Source of the DNA: Wenyingzhuangia heitensis
Lineage (GTDB): Bacteria; Bacteroidota; Bacteroidia; Flavobacteriales; Flavobacteriaceae
Assembly (NCBI RefSeq): GCF_011762155.1
Contig: NZ_JAASQL010000001.1
Coordinates: 1,488,001-1,552,000, forward strand
Direction: 5' to 3'
DNA length: 64,000 nucleotides
Below are positions 37,320 to 45,987 of this stretch, piece after piece; the stretch's first letter is position 1; the number at the start of each line of letters is the position of its first letter. The notes beneath the pieces are model-generated. The model was not told the DNA's origin and ran no database searches. It saw only the letters and a program-made list of their open reading frames with translations. Both the position numbers and the translations under genes were made by a program.

Positions 37320-37634
37320 CGTACAATTAGAGAAAATTTATTTTGACTAGTATTAATTATACTGTTTATAGGATGTGTTTGATTTTTTTTAGGAAATAGT
37401 ATTAAGTTTAATGATTTTTTGAATTCAAAAGGTATAGAAACCGATTATACTATTATAAAATTCAAATAAAAATTAACGGAACTAATTAAGAAAAAAAGAT
37501 GTTTTAGAGGTGTTAATTATTTGGAGATTTTAATAGTAATGGCTTGATTTTTTGTAGATGATTGTTGATAACAATATTTACCTTTTTTAAAACATATTAT
37601 AAAATTAAAGTGAACACATCATTAAAAACTCATT
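37320..37634 (+). other. 315-bp intergenic region containing a GH150-like gene remnant
   Basis: No intact gene. Besides the remnant at 37383-37469 the stretch is AT-rich, with no clear hairpin and no full TAnnTTTG box. A promoter for the GH82-like lipoprotein at 37635 would be expected here but is not recognisable by eye. Confidence 0.5.
37383..37469 (+). pseudogene. Remnant of the N-terminus of a GH150-like propeller protein
   Basis: In frame, the bases translate to a short peptide ending KGIETDYTIIKFK then TAA. This matches KSIETDYTIMKVRV at residues ~24-37 of the protein encoded at 34569, including nearly identical codons (GAAACCGATTATAC in both). The preceding residues are hydrophobic, like a signal-peptide end. 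No further propeller sequence follows before 37635. Best read as a leftover of a duplicated copy, truncated by deletion. Confidence 0.55.
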
Positions 37635-38975
37635 ATGGTTATTAAATTCAAACTCTGCTTATTTATTTTTTCAATTTTTGTATTGTCAGCTTGCTCAAAA
37701 TCTAATAGCGAAATAGATAATGCAAACCCTGTAGATCCAGCTGAGGAAGAAAAAGAAGAAGAGGTAGAAGTTGCAGTTGCTAATGAAGAAGATTTTTATG
37801 TAGAAACATGGAATATTGGTGTGACTAAAGATTTAGTAGCGGATTATGGTGCGAATGGTAATGATACTAATAATGATTCAAGTATATTACAAACAGCTAT
37901 TGATGATTTAACAGCTTTAGACAATGGTGGGAAAATTAAGATACCCGCAGGGGTTTATTATTTGGGAAATATAAAGATGAAATCAAAAGTTCATTTGGTT
38001 TTTCATAAAGATGCCATTATACGTCCTATAGTACCAGCTACAGGAAATTGGAGAATTTTTTCATTTGGTAAAAATTCAGAAACTATAGAAGACGTTAGTA
38101 TTAGAGGTGATGGAGGAAAATTCACGATTGATTTTAGAACGCCGGATGTTGCTGTGAATAACAGAGGCCAAGTGTTTTTAGTGCTGAATGTGAACAATTT
38201 TTTAATAGATAGTTTTCATTTGCTAGATAATAATACAATTTTTAATGCTGCAAATTTTGGGTTTACAGAATATGAAGGTTCGTATTATGGTCCTCAAAAT
38301 GGTGTGTTTAAAAATGCAAGTGACGATAGAGCTCATGCAGGGTATGGTGTAGCACAAGTTAGAATAGGAAAACATATTTTGTTTAAAGATGTTGTTGGGA
38401 ATGGAGGTGTAACATTAAGAATTGAATCAGGTTCAGTGCAAATTGTAGACCTGCATGAAGTAACACATAATTTAGGTGTTTTTGATATTGTTGGGCGAAA
38501 TATTTCTGGGTCAAATAGTAATTCTGTAATTATGATATCTCCACATACAATGACTAATGGGAAAGTGGATATAGACAATGTGACTTCAACAAATTGTGCT
38601 ACAGCAGTAAGAGTAGATAAAGGTTTTGAAGAGCACGGTTACCCCGCAGGAACTTTTTCTGATGATTGTAAAGTAACTAATGTAACCGCTAGTTATGGAG
38701 AAAGTGCACAGCTTAATTGGTGGAGAGTAAAGTACTTGCCTTGTGATACGGAAATTAGAGATTTAGTTGCTACAACTTTAAATGTCGATGGAGAAAGTTA
38801 TAATGCACCATCTATAGCAGCAATTATCAACACAGCATCTTCAACAGGAGACGGGATGTTTAATGTTAACTTTTCAAATGTAAAGCAAAATGGGTTTTTG
38901 TATCAATCAAAAACAATGTTGACTCAAGATGATATAACAAATACTACAAAAGACTCATGGCCATATTGTGAATAA
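37635..38975 (+). CDS. GH82-like (iota-carrageenase-like) beta-helix lipoprotein lacking the catalytic Asp, copy 2
   Basis: 446 aa. Lipobox LSAC (Cys20), then an acidic Glu-rich linker. A right-handed beta-helix starts at LQTAIDDLTALDNGGKIKIPAG. Equivalents of iota-carrageenase Q222/E245/H281 are Q241 (GYGVAQVRIGK), E264 (TLRIESGS) and H304 (ISPHTM); the D247 position is G266. AVRVDKGF and the final CDTEIRDL/SYNAPSIAA blocks are shared with 24484-25806, so the two genes are paralogues. Both keep the same three of four recalled active-site residues. Membrane anchoring suggests action at the cell surface or in the periplasm. Activity on iota-, lambda- or hybrid carrageenan is unresolved. Confidence 0.65.
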   Translation: MVIKFKLCLFIFSIFVLSACSKSNSEIDNANPVDPAEEEKEEEVEVAVANEEDFYVETWNIGVTKDLVADYGANGNDTNNDSSILQTAIDDLTALDNGGKIKIPAGVYYLGNIKMKSKVHLVFHKDAIIRPIVPATGNWRIFSFGKNSETIEDVSIRGDGGKFTIDFRTPDVAVNNRGQVFLVLNVNNFLIDSFHLLDNNTIFNAANFGFTEYEGSYYGPQNGVFKNASDDRAHAGYGVAQVRIGKHILFKDVVGNGGVTLRIESGSVQIVDLHEVTHNLGVFDIVGRNISGSNSNSVIMISPHTMTNGKVDIDNVTSTNCATAVRVDKGFEEHGYPAGTFSDDCKVTNVTASYGESAQLNWWRVKYLPCDTEIRDLVATTLNVDGESYNAPSIAAIINTASSTGDGMFNVNFSNVKQNGFLYQSKTMLTQDDITNTTKDSWPYCE

Positions 38976-39235
38976 ATTATAGATAACACTTAAATTATTT
39001 TTTAAATGTATATGCATTAGTTATTTCATTTAAATTTTAGCAACATAAATAAAATCTATTAGAAGAAAAATAGATTAATGAGTCAAAAAAGTATTGTGAT
39101 TGGTTTGTATAAGTATTGTATTAAATTTTGTTTTTTGGTTTAAATGTAAGAATACAATTGATAAACAGTAGAGGACATAGTATATGCACATGTTTTTTTC
39201 TTTTGAATAATATTCAAAAAACAAATAATTTAATC

Positions 39236-41566
39236 ATGAAAAAGAACTGTTTATTAACTATATCACTACTGGTATTTATTCAGTTTTTCTCGGTAAGTGC
39301 TCAAAACTTAACGAAAGAAGCTCATAAAAAAACAGCTACATTAGAGAAACTAATGTCTAAAGCTTCTAAAAAAGGTTTTGATGTAACCAGAGAAGAAACT
39401 ATAATATGGTTTTCAAAAGAATTTTTAAAAATTGCTAAATGGGACGAAAATAATGTTCCTTTTATTCAAGATGCTTTTGAAAGATTTAAACCTTTAAAAG
39501 GAGATAAAGCAGAAATGGCAAAAAATCTCCCTGATTTTGAGCGACAAAAAGTAATAGAAATTTTAGATACAGGAATTAATAACCTTACTATGGTTTTGGA
39601 TGGAACAATTGTAAGACGTCCGGTAGCTAAAGTAGATTGGGAGAATATTGTTGTTGAAAAAGATCAGTTTACGAGTAATGGAAAACCTGTTTTTCTTTAT
39701 GATTATTTCTCAAAATCGATGGGAAATCCTACTTCTGATAAAAATTTATACAACGATCATCTAGGAAATATTGATCACATTGGTGGTTTTACACCCAATT
39801 TACTTAAAGAAGATCGAACATTTAATCAAAATATTTTAAACAAAGTTAAAAATCACCCTGACACAAAGGCTGGTTATCTATTGCTTTGGAATACTAGTTT
39901 TCCTAAATGGATACAAAAAAAAGATCCAGAAGTAACAAAAGGAAGAAATACTTTTATGGGTTTTGATATTGATAATCCACTTATGCATGAAGTTTGGAGT
40001 GATGTAATACAGAAAGCAGGAGAGGTAACCAAAGGAAAAAAAGTAGTACAACTTGGTTATATCTTGGCAAATGAACCTCATTGGCTGTCAGAAAAAGGTA
40101 ACTGGGCTTTTAAGCTTGGTGAAATGAACGAGTTTTCATCATATACATTAACAAAATTTAAAAAATGGTTAGCTGTTAATTATCAGAATAATATCACCGA
40201 ACTTAATAAAAATTGGAAAACAAGCTTTAGTTCTTTTGATACCGTAAAATTCGAATTCCCATTAAGAAAAGACACGAAAGGTACTCCTTTAAGATATGAT
40301 TGGGATCGTTTTAATATGGATAGAGTAGTAGAGTGGTTTGCTTTTTTACAAACAGAACTACATAAAACAAATCCCAAAGGAGATACGCATATCAAGCTAA
40401 TAACTCATTTTTTTACAGATGATGAACGTTCTCACGGAATTGATCTTGAGGCACTAACAGAGTTGACTACAATGATTGGTAATGATGCAAAAACAAGAGA
40501 AAGAGACCTTAGAAGTAATAAATTTGAATCTTGGGAAACAAATTATGCTTACAATTGGGAAGAGCTTTGTGTTTCGTATGATTTTATGGAGTCTGTGGCT
40601 CCTAACAAAATTCACGTCAATTCAGAAACACACTTTTTATCAAGCGTTGCATGGCGTAAATTAGATACATCACCAGCATATGTTAGAAATAACTTTTGGT
40701 TGGCAACGTTACACGGTATGGATGCTGGATTATCTTGGTTTTGGGCAAGAGATCCTGACGGTTCTCCAGAAGATAGATTTGAAAACAATGCAAAATCTAA
40801 AGATAATGCCTTAACAAAATCTTTTGCAGCATCTGTAAATATGCAGCCTCAAGTAGCCAATGAGCTTACCCAGGTAATGATGGATTTAAACAGTTTTTCT
40901 GAAGAAATTATAGCTTTACGTCGTCAACGAAAACCGATTAGATTATTTCATTCAGAAACTTCTGCTATAAACAAGAAACAGCATATGACAGAACAATTTG
41001 ATCTTTATGAGTCTTTGTTTTTTGAAGGTTTACCAGTAGGCTACGCTACAGAAAAGATTATAAAGAAACAAGATAACACTAATTGGGATGTTATACTTGT
41101 TTATAAAACTGAATATGTTACAGACTCGGAATTTAATGAGTTACAAAATTATCTTAATAATGGTGGAAACATTATTATTGATAATGATGCTAGTTTATCG
41201 ATGAATGAATATGGAGAAAAAAGAACAAAAAAACTCTTACAAAATAATGGTAGACTACAGGTTTTAAATACCGATAAGTATGAAGATTTAAAACAATTAG
41301 CGTTAAAATCTATTCCTAGTAATGATGTTGTTTTGTCTGAATCAAACGGACTTAAAAATAAAGGTTGTAGTTGGCGAGTGGTTCCTAATAAAGACGGAGG
41401 TTATTTAATGTCAATTGTTAATTTAGGAAAGAACAAAGCAACATTAAATGTGTCAACAAAAAATGGGGAAAAAGTTACTTGTATAAATATGCTTACAGAA
41501 CAATCTTTAGGAACAACATTCGAACTTGATGTGAATGGAGTGCTATTGCTTAACATTAAAAAATAA
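39236..41566 (+). CDS. GH42-like clan GH-A glycoside hydrolase with N-terminal helical domain, copy 2
   Basis: 776 aa from the ATG at 39236, which starts the signal peptide MKKNCLLTISLLVFIQFFSVSAQ; the frame extends back to 39128 but without a plausible leader. Same plan as 14375-16642: helical Lys-rich domain (~20-130), barrel with LGYILANEPHW (acid/base candidate E280) and HVNSETHFLSS (nucleophile candidate E464), amidotransferase-like domain (VILVYKTEYV, LQNYLNNGGNIIID) and small beta domain. Its codon choice and wording differ from copy 1, so the duplication is not recent. Probable role: beta-galactosidase or exo-galactanase on oligosaccharides. Confidence 0.65.
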   Translation: MKKNCLLTISLLVFIQFFSVSAQNLTKEAHKKTATLEKLMSKASKKGFDVTREETIIWFSKEFLKIAKWDENNVPFIQDAFERFKPLKGDKAEMAKNLPDFERQKVIEILDTGINNLTMVLDGTIVRRPVAKVDWENIVVEKDQFTSNGKPVFLYDYFSKSMGNPTSDKNLYNDHLGNIDHIGGFTPNLLKEDRTFNQNILNKVKNHPDTKAGYLLLWNTSFPKWIQKKDPEVTKGRNTFMGFDIDNPLMHEVWSDVIQKAGEVTKGKKVVQLGYILANEPHWLSEKGNWAFKLGEMNEFSSYTLTKFKKWLAVNYQNNITELNKNWKTSFSSFDTVKFEFPLRKDTKGTPLRYDWDRFNMDRVVEWFAFLQTELHKTNPKGDTHIKLITHFFTDDERSHGIDLEALTELTTMIGNDAKTRERDLRSNKFESWETNYAYNWEELCVSYDFMESVAPNKIHVNSETHFLSSVAWRKLDTSPAYVRNNFWLATLHGMDAGLSWFWARDPDGSPEDRFENNAKSKDNALTKSFAASVNMQPQVANELTQVMMDLNSFSEEIIALRRQRKPIRLFHSETSAINKKQHMTEQFDLYESLFFEGLPVGYATEKIIKKQDNTNWDVILVYKTEYVTDSEFNELQNYLNNGGNIIIDNDASLSMNEYGEKRTKKLLQNNGRLQVLNTDKYEDLKQLALKSIPSNDVVLSESNGLKNKGCSWRVVPNKDGGYLMSIVNLGKNKATLNVSTKNGEKVTCINMLTEQSLGTTFELDVNGVLLLNIKK

Positions 41567-41608
41567 AGTTCTCAATGTAGTTTGTTAATAATTACGTATA
41601 GAATGTTG

Positions 41609-41644
41609 CAAATTGTCTTTAAGCCAAGACTTAAAGGCAATTTG
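41609..41644 (+). terminator. Hairpin after GH42-like gene, possible terminator
   Basis: Stem CAAATTGTCTTTAAG / CTTAAAGGCAATTTG (one G-U pair). No clear T run follows, so it could be a terminator or an mRNA-end stabilising hairpin. Confidence 0.45.
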
Positions 41645-41823
41645 TATTATATAACAGCAATTCTTCTTTTTGAATAAAAATAAATAGTGCAAAGTCTTCG
41701 GATTCGTAATCCTGATTTAATTAATTTAAGAATACATTTAAAAAACTCACAAGAACATTTATATTTTACTTAAAGAATAGATTTGATTAAAAATTTATAA
41801 TAGATGAATTTAAGTAACATAAA

Positions 41824-44376
41824 ATGATCCAAAAACTATTTATACTAGTTTGTTTCTTTACAACAAACTTCATTATTGCACAATCATCTACTTATGTAGC
41901 AGATGATGGCATAATTCGTTGGAAAAAAAATAAAGAGGAAGTATGTCTTTTTGGAACTAATTATTCGGTGCCTTTTGCTTATTGGGATTATAGGGCAGAA
42001 CTTATAGGGAATAATCAAGAAGAAGCTATTGATGAGGATGTGTATCATATTAGCCGTTTGGGATTAGATGGTTTTAGAATTCATGTACAAGAAAATTATA
42101 TTTCTGATGAGTTTGGAAACTTAACATTTAATAGACATTTACAATTGTTTGATTATTTGTTGTTTAAATTAAAAAAGCGTGGTATCAAATTATACATCAC
42201 ACCCATGTATTTAAATGAAGCTCATCCTAGTTCTTTTAATACAAAATATGGAAAGAGTGTGGGATGTTTGTCTAATGAAGCTGCTTTTACTGTTCAAGAA
42301 AACTATTTAAAACAGTTTGTAAATCACGTAAATCCATACACGGGAATTGCTTATAAAAACGATCCTGATATTGTTGCTTTTGAAATTGTAAACGAACCAA
42401 AACATTTTAAAGCTCCTAAGTTGGTAAAAGAGTACATTAATACCATGTATGATGCTATTAGAAGCACAGGTTGTGACGTACCATTAATGTATAATATGAC
42501 TACTTGTGTAGATTTTATAGATGATGTTTTAGCATCTAAAGTAAACGGAGGAAGTTTTCAGTGGTATCCTACAGGTTTAACAGCAAATCAAACACTTAAA
42601 GGAAATTTTTTACCCAATGTAGATCAGTATTTAGTGCCTTTTAATCAACAATTAAAAGAACAGAAAAGACCTAAGTTTATTTATGAATTTAGTCCTGCAG
42701 ATACAGATGCTCCTTATTTATATCCGGCAATGGCAAGAAGTTTTAGAGAAGCTGGTTTTCAGTTTGCAGCACATTTTGCTTATGATCCTTTGCATCAAGC
42801 TCATGCCAATATAGAATATAAAACTCACTTTTTAAACTTAGCTTATACACCTGCAAAAGCAATTGGATTAAAAATTGCTTCAGAGGTATTTCATCAAATA
42901 CCAATGTATAAAACTTATGGTAGATTTCCTAAGAACAATCAATTTGAAGACATTACGCTTAGTCATCAACAAAAGTTGGCTTTTTTAAATACAGATGAAA
43001 AATATTTTTATACCAATACAGTAAAACAAACCCCTAAAAACATTAAAAAATTAAAAGAAATTGCAGGAGTTGGAAATTCTCCAATTGTTGAATATTCAGG
43101 AAATGGAGCTTACTTTTTAGAGAAAATAGCAAAAGGAGTTTGGAGGTTTGAAGTAATGCCAGATGCTTTTTGGGTAAAAGATCCTTTTTTTGTACCGTAT
43201 ACAAAAGGTGAATCTGCAGTCACGTTATCAAGACAACAAAAAGTAAGAATAAAATTAAAAGATTTAGGAGAGAATTTTATTGTAAAAGGTATTAATAAAG
43301 GTAATTTATTGGATGTAAAAGCTGATGTAAATCAGTTTAGAGTTGAGCCAGGAGTATATATAGTATCTAAAAAAGGAATTGAAAACAAGTACAACCCAAC
43401 AGATACTTTAGGGAATATTCAGTTGGGAGAGTTTTATATGCCAACAAGAAAACCTTATCAAGATTATTTGTTACATAAGTCTCCTGTTGAAGTTTCTCTT
43501 ACTGAGAATTTAAAGTTATCAGCAAAAATAATTTCAGAAGAAAAACCAGAACAAGTAGAGTTGATTCTGTTATCAAAAGGAAAAGGTGAGGTGGTTGCAA
43601 TGAATAAAATAGATGAATATTCTTATGAAGCTCAACTCCCAGCAAAGTATACAAATAAGCCTCAAATTATAAGATACTACATAAGTTACAAATTAAAAGG
43701 AGTGTATGTAAGTTATCCGGGTAATAACCAGGATGTTTATTTAGGAGATAGAAGAATTTATACAGATGATTTAAAATTAGATGATTCAGAGCCTTATTAT
43801 ATTAGAGTGGTAGAGCCAGATAATCCTGTTTATTTGTTTAATGCCACAACGGATTGGGAGTCTATTATAAAAATGAAAAGGAGTGATGTTATTCCTGTTT
43901 CGGCATCTATATTTCCTAGTCAGTCTAAAATTAACTTTAGATTTCCTTCTAAAAAGGTAAACGCAGATGAGTTTGCTTTTCGTTTCTATTGTGGTGATAA
44001 AGTTAAAGCTAGAAAAAATGATATCATCAAAAAAAATAAAATAATTATTTACGGACAAGCTAAAGGTTCTAAAGCTCAGGAAATAGAAATTCAGTTGTTA
44101 ATGGAAGATGGTACGGTTTATTCTTCGGTGGTGTCAGTAGGCAATCAATTAGAGAATTATACGGCTTTGTTGAGTGATTTTAAAAAGAGCTCATCAATTT
44201 TAATTCCTAGGCCTTATCCTAAATTTCAAGCATATGATTTAAAATCAGAATCAAAAACAAGACTAAATATACAATCAGTAGCATCAATTCAACTTATCCT
44301 AAAAAAAAGTCCAGAATTTAATAGTTTTAGCAAAAATACAGGGGTAAATATCCTTTGGATTGCTTGTTCTAATTAA
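41824..44376 (+). CDS. GH5-like clan GH-A glycoside hydrolase with C-terminal accessory domains
   Basis: 850 aa, signal peptide ending IIAQ. The TIM barrel spans ~25-390: LFGTNYSVPFAYWDYR, GLDGFRIHVQEN, FEIVNEPKHF (acid/base E191), KFIYEFSPADTDAP (nucleophile E288), FAAHFAYDPLHQ. The NEP and YEF strands match GH5-type retaining enzymes. Residues ~400-640 look like Ig/beta-sandwich domains, and ~660-850 is a further beta domain reminiscent of CBM11-like modules. The family is not certain and the substrate unknown; endo- or exo-acting on a beta-linked galactan is plausible from context. It is the first gene of a run with sulfatase, GH2 and sulfatase. Confidence 0.65.
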   Translation: MIQKLFILVCFFTTNFIIAQSSTYVADDGIIRWKKNKEEVCLFGTNYSVPFAYWDYRAELIGNNQEEAIDEDVYHISRLGLDGFRIHVQENYISDEFGNLTFNRHLQLFDYLLFKLKKRGIKLYITPMYLNEAHPSSFNTKYGKSVGCLSNEAAFTVQENYLKQFVNHVNPYTGIAYKNDPDIVAFEIVNEPKHFKAPKLVKEYINTMYDAIRSTGCDVPLMYNMTTCVDFIDDVLASKVNGGSFQWYPTGLTANQTLKGNFLPNVDQYLVPFNQQLKEQKRPKFIYEFSPADTDAPYLYPAMARSFREAGFQFAAHFAYDPLHQAHANIEYKTHFLNLAYTPAKAIGLKIASEVFHQIPMYKTYGRFPKNNQFEDITLSHQQKLAFLNTDEKYFYTNTVKQTPKNIKKLKEIAGVGNSPIVEYSGNGAYFLEKIAKGVWRFEVMPDAFWVKDPFFVPYTKGESAVTLSRQQKVRIKLKDLGENFIVKGINKGNLLDVKADVNQFRVEPGVYIVSKKGIENKYNPTDTLGNIQLGEFYMPTRKPYQDYLLHKSPVEVSLTENLKLSAKIISEEKPEQVELILLSKGKGEVVAMNKIDEYSYEAQLPAKYTNKPQIIRYYISYKLKGVYVSYPGNNQDVYLGDRRIYTDDLKLDDSEPYYIRVVEPDNPVYLFNATTDWESIIKMKRSDVIPVSASIFPSQSKINFRFPSKKVNADEFAFRFYCGDKVKARKNDIIKKNKIIIYGQAKGSKAQEIEIQLLMEDGTVYSSVVSVGNQLENYTALLSDFKKSSSILIPRPYPKFQAYDLKSESKTRLNIQSVASIQLILKKSPEFNSFSKNTGVNILWIACSN

Positions 44377-44431
44377 ACTTTAAGGCTTAAAAGGTATCTA
44401 AAAATTAGATATTTTATAAAAACCAAAATTA

Positions 44432-45973
44432 ATGTATTATATGAATTTTTATCAAAATTTAAAAATGTTAGTATGTACCACGCTAACATTATTTGTTGTT
44501 GGAGAAAACCATTCACAATCTAAAAAAAACAAAAAACCTAATATTTTATTTTGTATTGCCGATGATGCTTCTATGAAAAGCTTTGGAACTTATGGAGATA
44601 CGTTTATCAATACACCAGCTATAGATAAATTAGCTAAAGAAGGATTAACATTTAACAACGCATACAATTGCAATCCAAAATGTGCACCGGCAAGAGCTTG
44701 TTTGGTAACAGGTAAATATAGTTGGCAATTAAAAGCAGCTACCAATCATTGGCCAAACTTTCCTGAGGAATTTAAATTTTATCCACATTTATTAATGGAA
44801 AAAGGATACAATGTTGGCTTTACAGGAAAAGGGTGGGGACCAGGACAATATACAGGGAAATACAATCCTGCTGGACCTGAGTATAGTGATATTAAATTAA
44901 CACCACCGCATAAAGGAATTAGCAATATAGATTATGCTGCTAATTTTGAGAAATTTTTAAAAGATAAAGGAACAGATGCTCCTTTTTGTTTTTGGTTTGG
45001 TACCAAAGAACCACATCGTTTTTACGAATTAGATTCATGGAAAAAAGAAGGAAAGAAGTTAGTAGATGCTAAAGTGCCTCCATTTTATCCAGATAACGTA
45101 ACGGTTAGAGGAGATATTTTAGATTATGCAGTTGAGGTAGAATGGTTTGATACGCATATAGGAAAAGCAATTAAGTCTTTAGAAAAAAGAGGATTGTTAG
45201 AAAATACATTGGTTGTAATTAGTTCGGATCACGGAATGCCATTTCCTAGAGTAAAGGGTCAAATTTACGAAGAAGGATTTCACGTGCCGTTGATTGCATA
45301 TTGGAAAGGAAAAATTCAAGCAGGAAGAACAGTAGAGGATTTTGTAAATTTTCCTGACATAGCACCAACTTTTATGGAGGTTGCAGGTTACAAACCTCAC
45401 AAACAAATGACAGGTAAAAGTTTTAAAGATATTTTATTTTCAAAAAAATCTGGACAAGTAGATGCTTCTAGAGATCATGTATTGTTAGGTAAAGAAAGAC
45501 ATGATATTGGTAGAGCCAATGAAGATGGAGTTAATTTATCGTATCCTGTAAGAGCCATTCGTAATCAAGATTTTCTATATGTACACAATATTAAACCAGA
45601 AAGATGGCCAGCAGGAAATCCAGAATATGGGTTTAGAAATGTAGACAATTCTCCTACCAAAACATTTTTAATGAATATCAAACCAGAATCTTCGGACTAT
45701 CGTTTTTATACATTGAGTTTTGGGTTAAGAGCAGAAGAGGAATTGTATGATATGAAAAACGATCCTCACTGTATGGTAAACTTAGCACAAAGTCCAATTT
45801 ATAAAGAGTTGTGTAAAAAAATGAGAGCAGAAATGGAAAAGGAATTAACTGCACAAGGAGATCCTAGAACTTTAGGAAATGGAGATATTTTTGATAAGTA
45901 TCCGTACACAGGTAGACAGTTTGATTATTTAACGGGTAAAAGTGTTGGATTTAAAAAGAAAATTAAACACTAA
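44432..45973 (+). CDS. S1 family sulfatase (CAPAR)
   Basis: 513 aa from the ATG at 44432; a second ATG at 44441 is equally possible. N-terminal signal-like segment (MLVCTTLTLFVVG). Metal site NILFCIADDASMKSFG; formylglycine Cys C84 in KCAPARACLVTG. WFGTKEPHRFYE and ISSDHGMPFPRVKGQIYEEGFHVP resemble sulfamidase-like S1 members, as does the 7595 sulfatase. C-terminal EELYDMKNDPHCMVNL. Exo-desulfation of carrageenan oligosaccharides is the expected role. It sits 14 bp before the GH2 gene. Confidence 0.9.
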   Translation: MYYMNFYQNLKMLVCTTLTLFVVGENHSQSKKNKKPNILFCIADDASMKSFGTYGDTFINTPAIDKLAKEGLTFNNAYNCNPKCAPARACLVTGKYSWQLKAATNHWPNFPEEFKFYPHLLMEKGYNVGFTGKGWGPGQYTGKYNPAGPEYSDIKLTPPHKGISNIDYAANFEKFLKDKGTDAPFCFWFGTKEPHRFYELDSWKKEGKKLVDAKVPPFYPDNVTVRGDILDYAVEVEWFDTHIGKAIKSLEKRGLLENTLVVISSDHGMPFPRVKGQIYEEGFHVPLIAYWKGKIQAGRTVEDFVNFPDIAPTFMEVAGYKPHKQMTGKSFKDILFSKKSGQVDASRDHVLLGKERHDIGRANEDGVNLSYPVRAIRNQDFLYVHNIKPERWPAGNPEYGFRNVDNSPTKTFLMNIKPESSDYRFYTLSFGLRAEEELYDMKNDPHCMVNLAQSPIYKELCKKMRAEMEKELTAQGDPRTLGNGDIFDKYPYTGRQFDYLTGKSVGFKKKIKH

Positions 45974-45987
45974 AAAACAAACAAATT

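Noticed and set aside
39128-39235. Upstream extension of the GH42-like copy 2 frame
   Set aside because: The leader is polar and irregular; the ATG at 39236 opens a normal signal peptide matching the paralogue.
44393-44413. Small hairpin TATCTAA / TTAGATA after the GH5-like gene
   Set aside because: Short, AT-only stem with no proper T run; the next gene follows in the same direction, so it is unlikely to terminate transcription.
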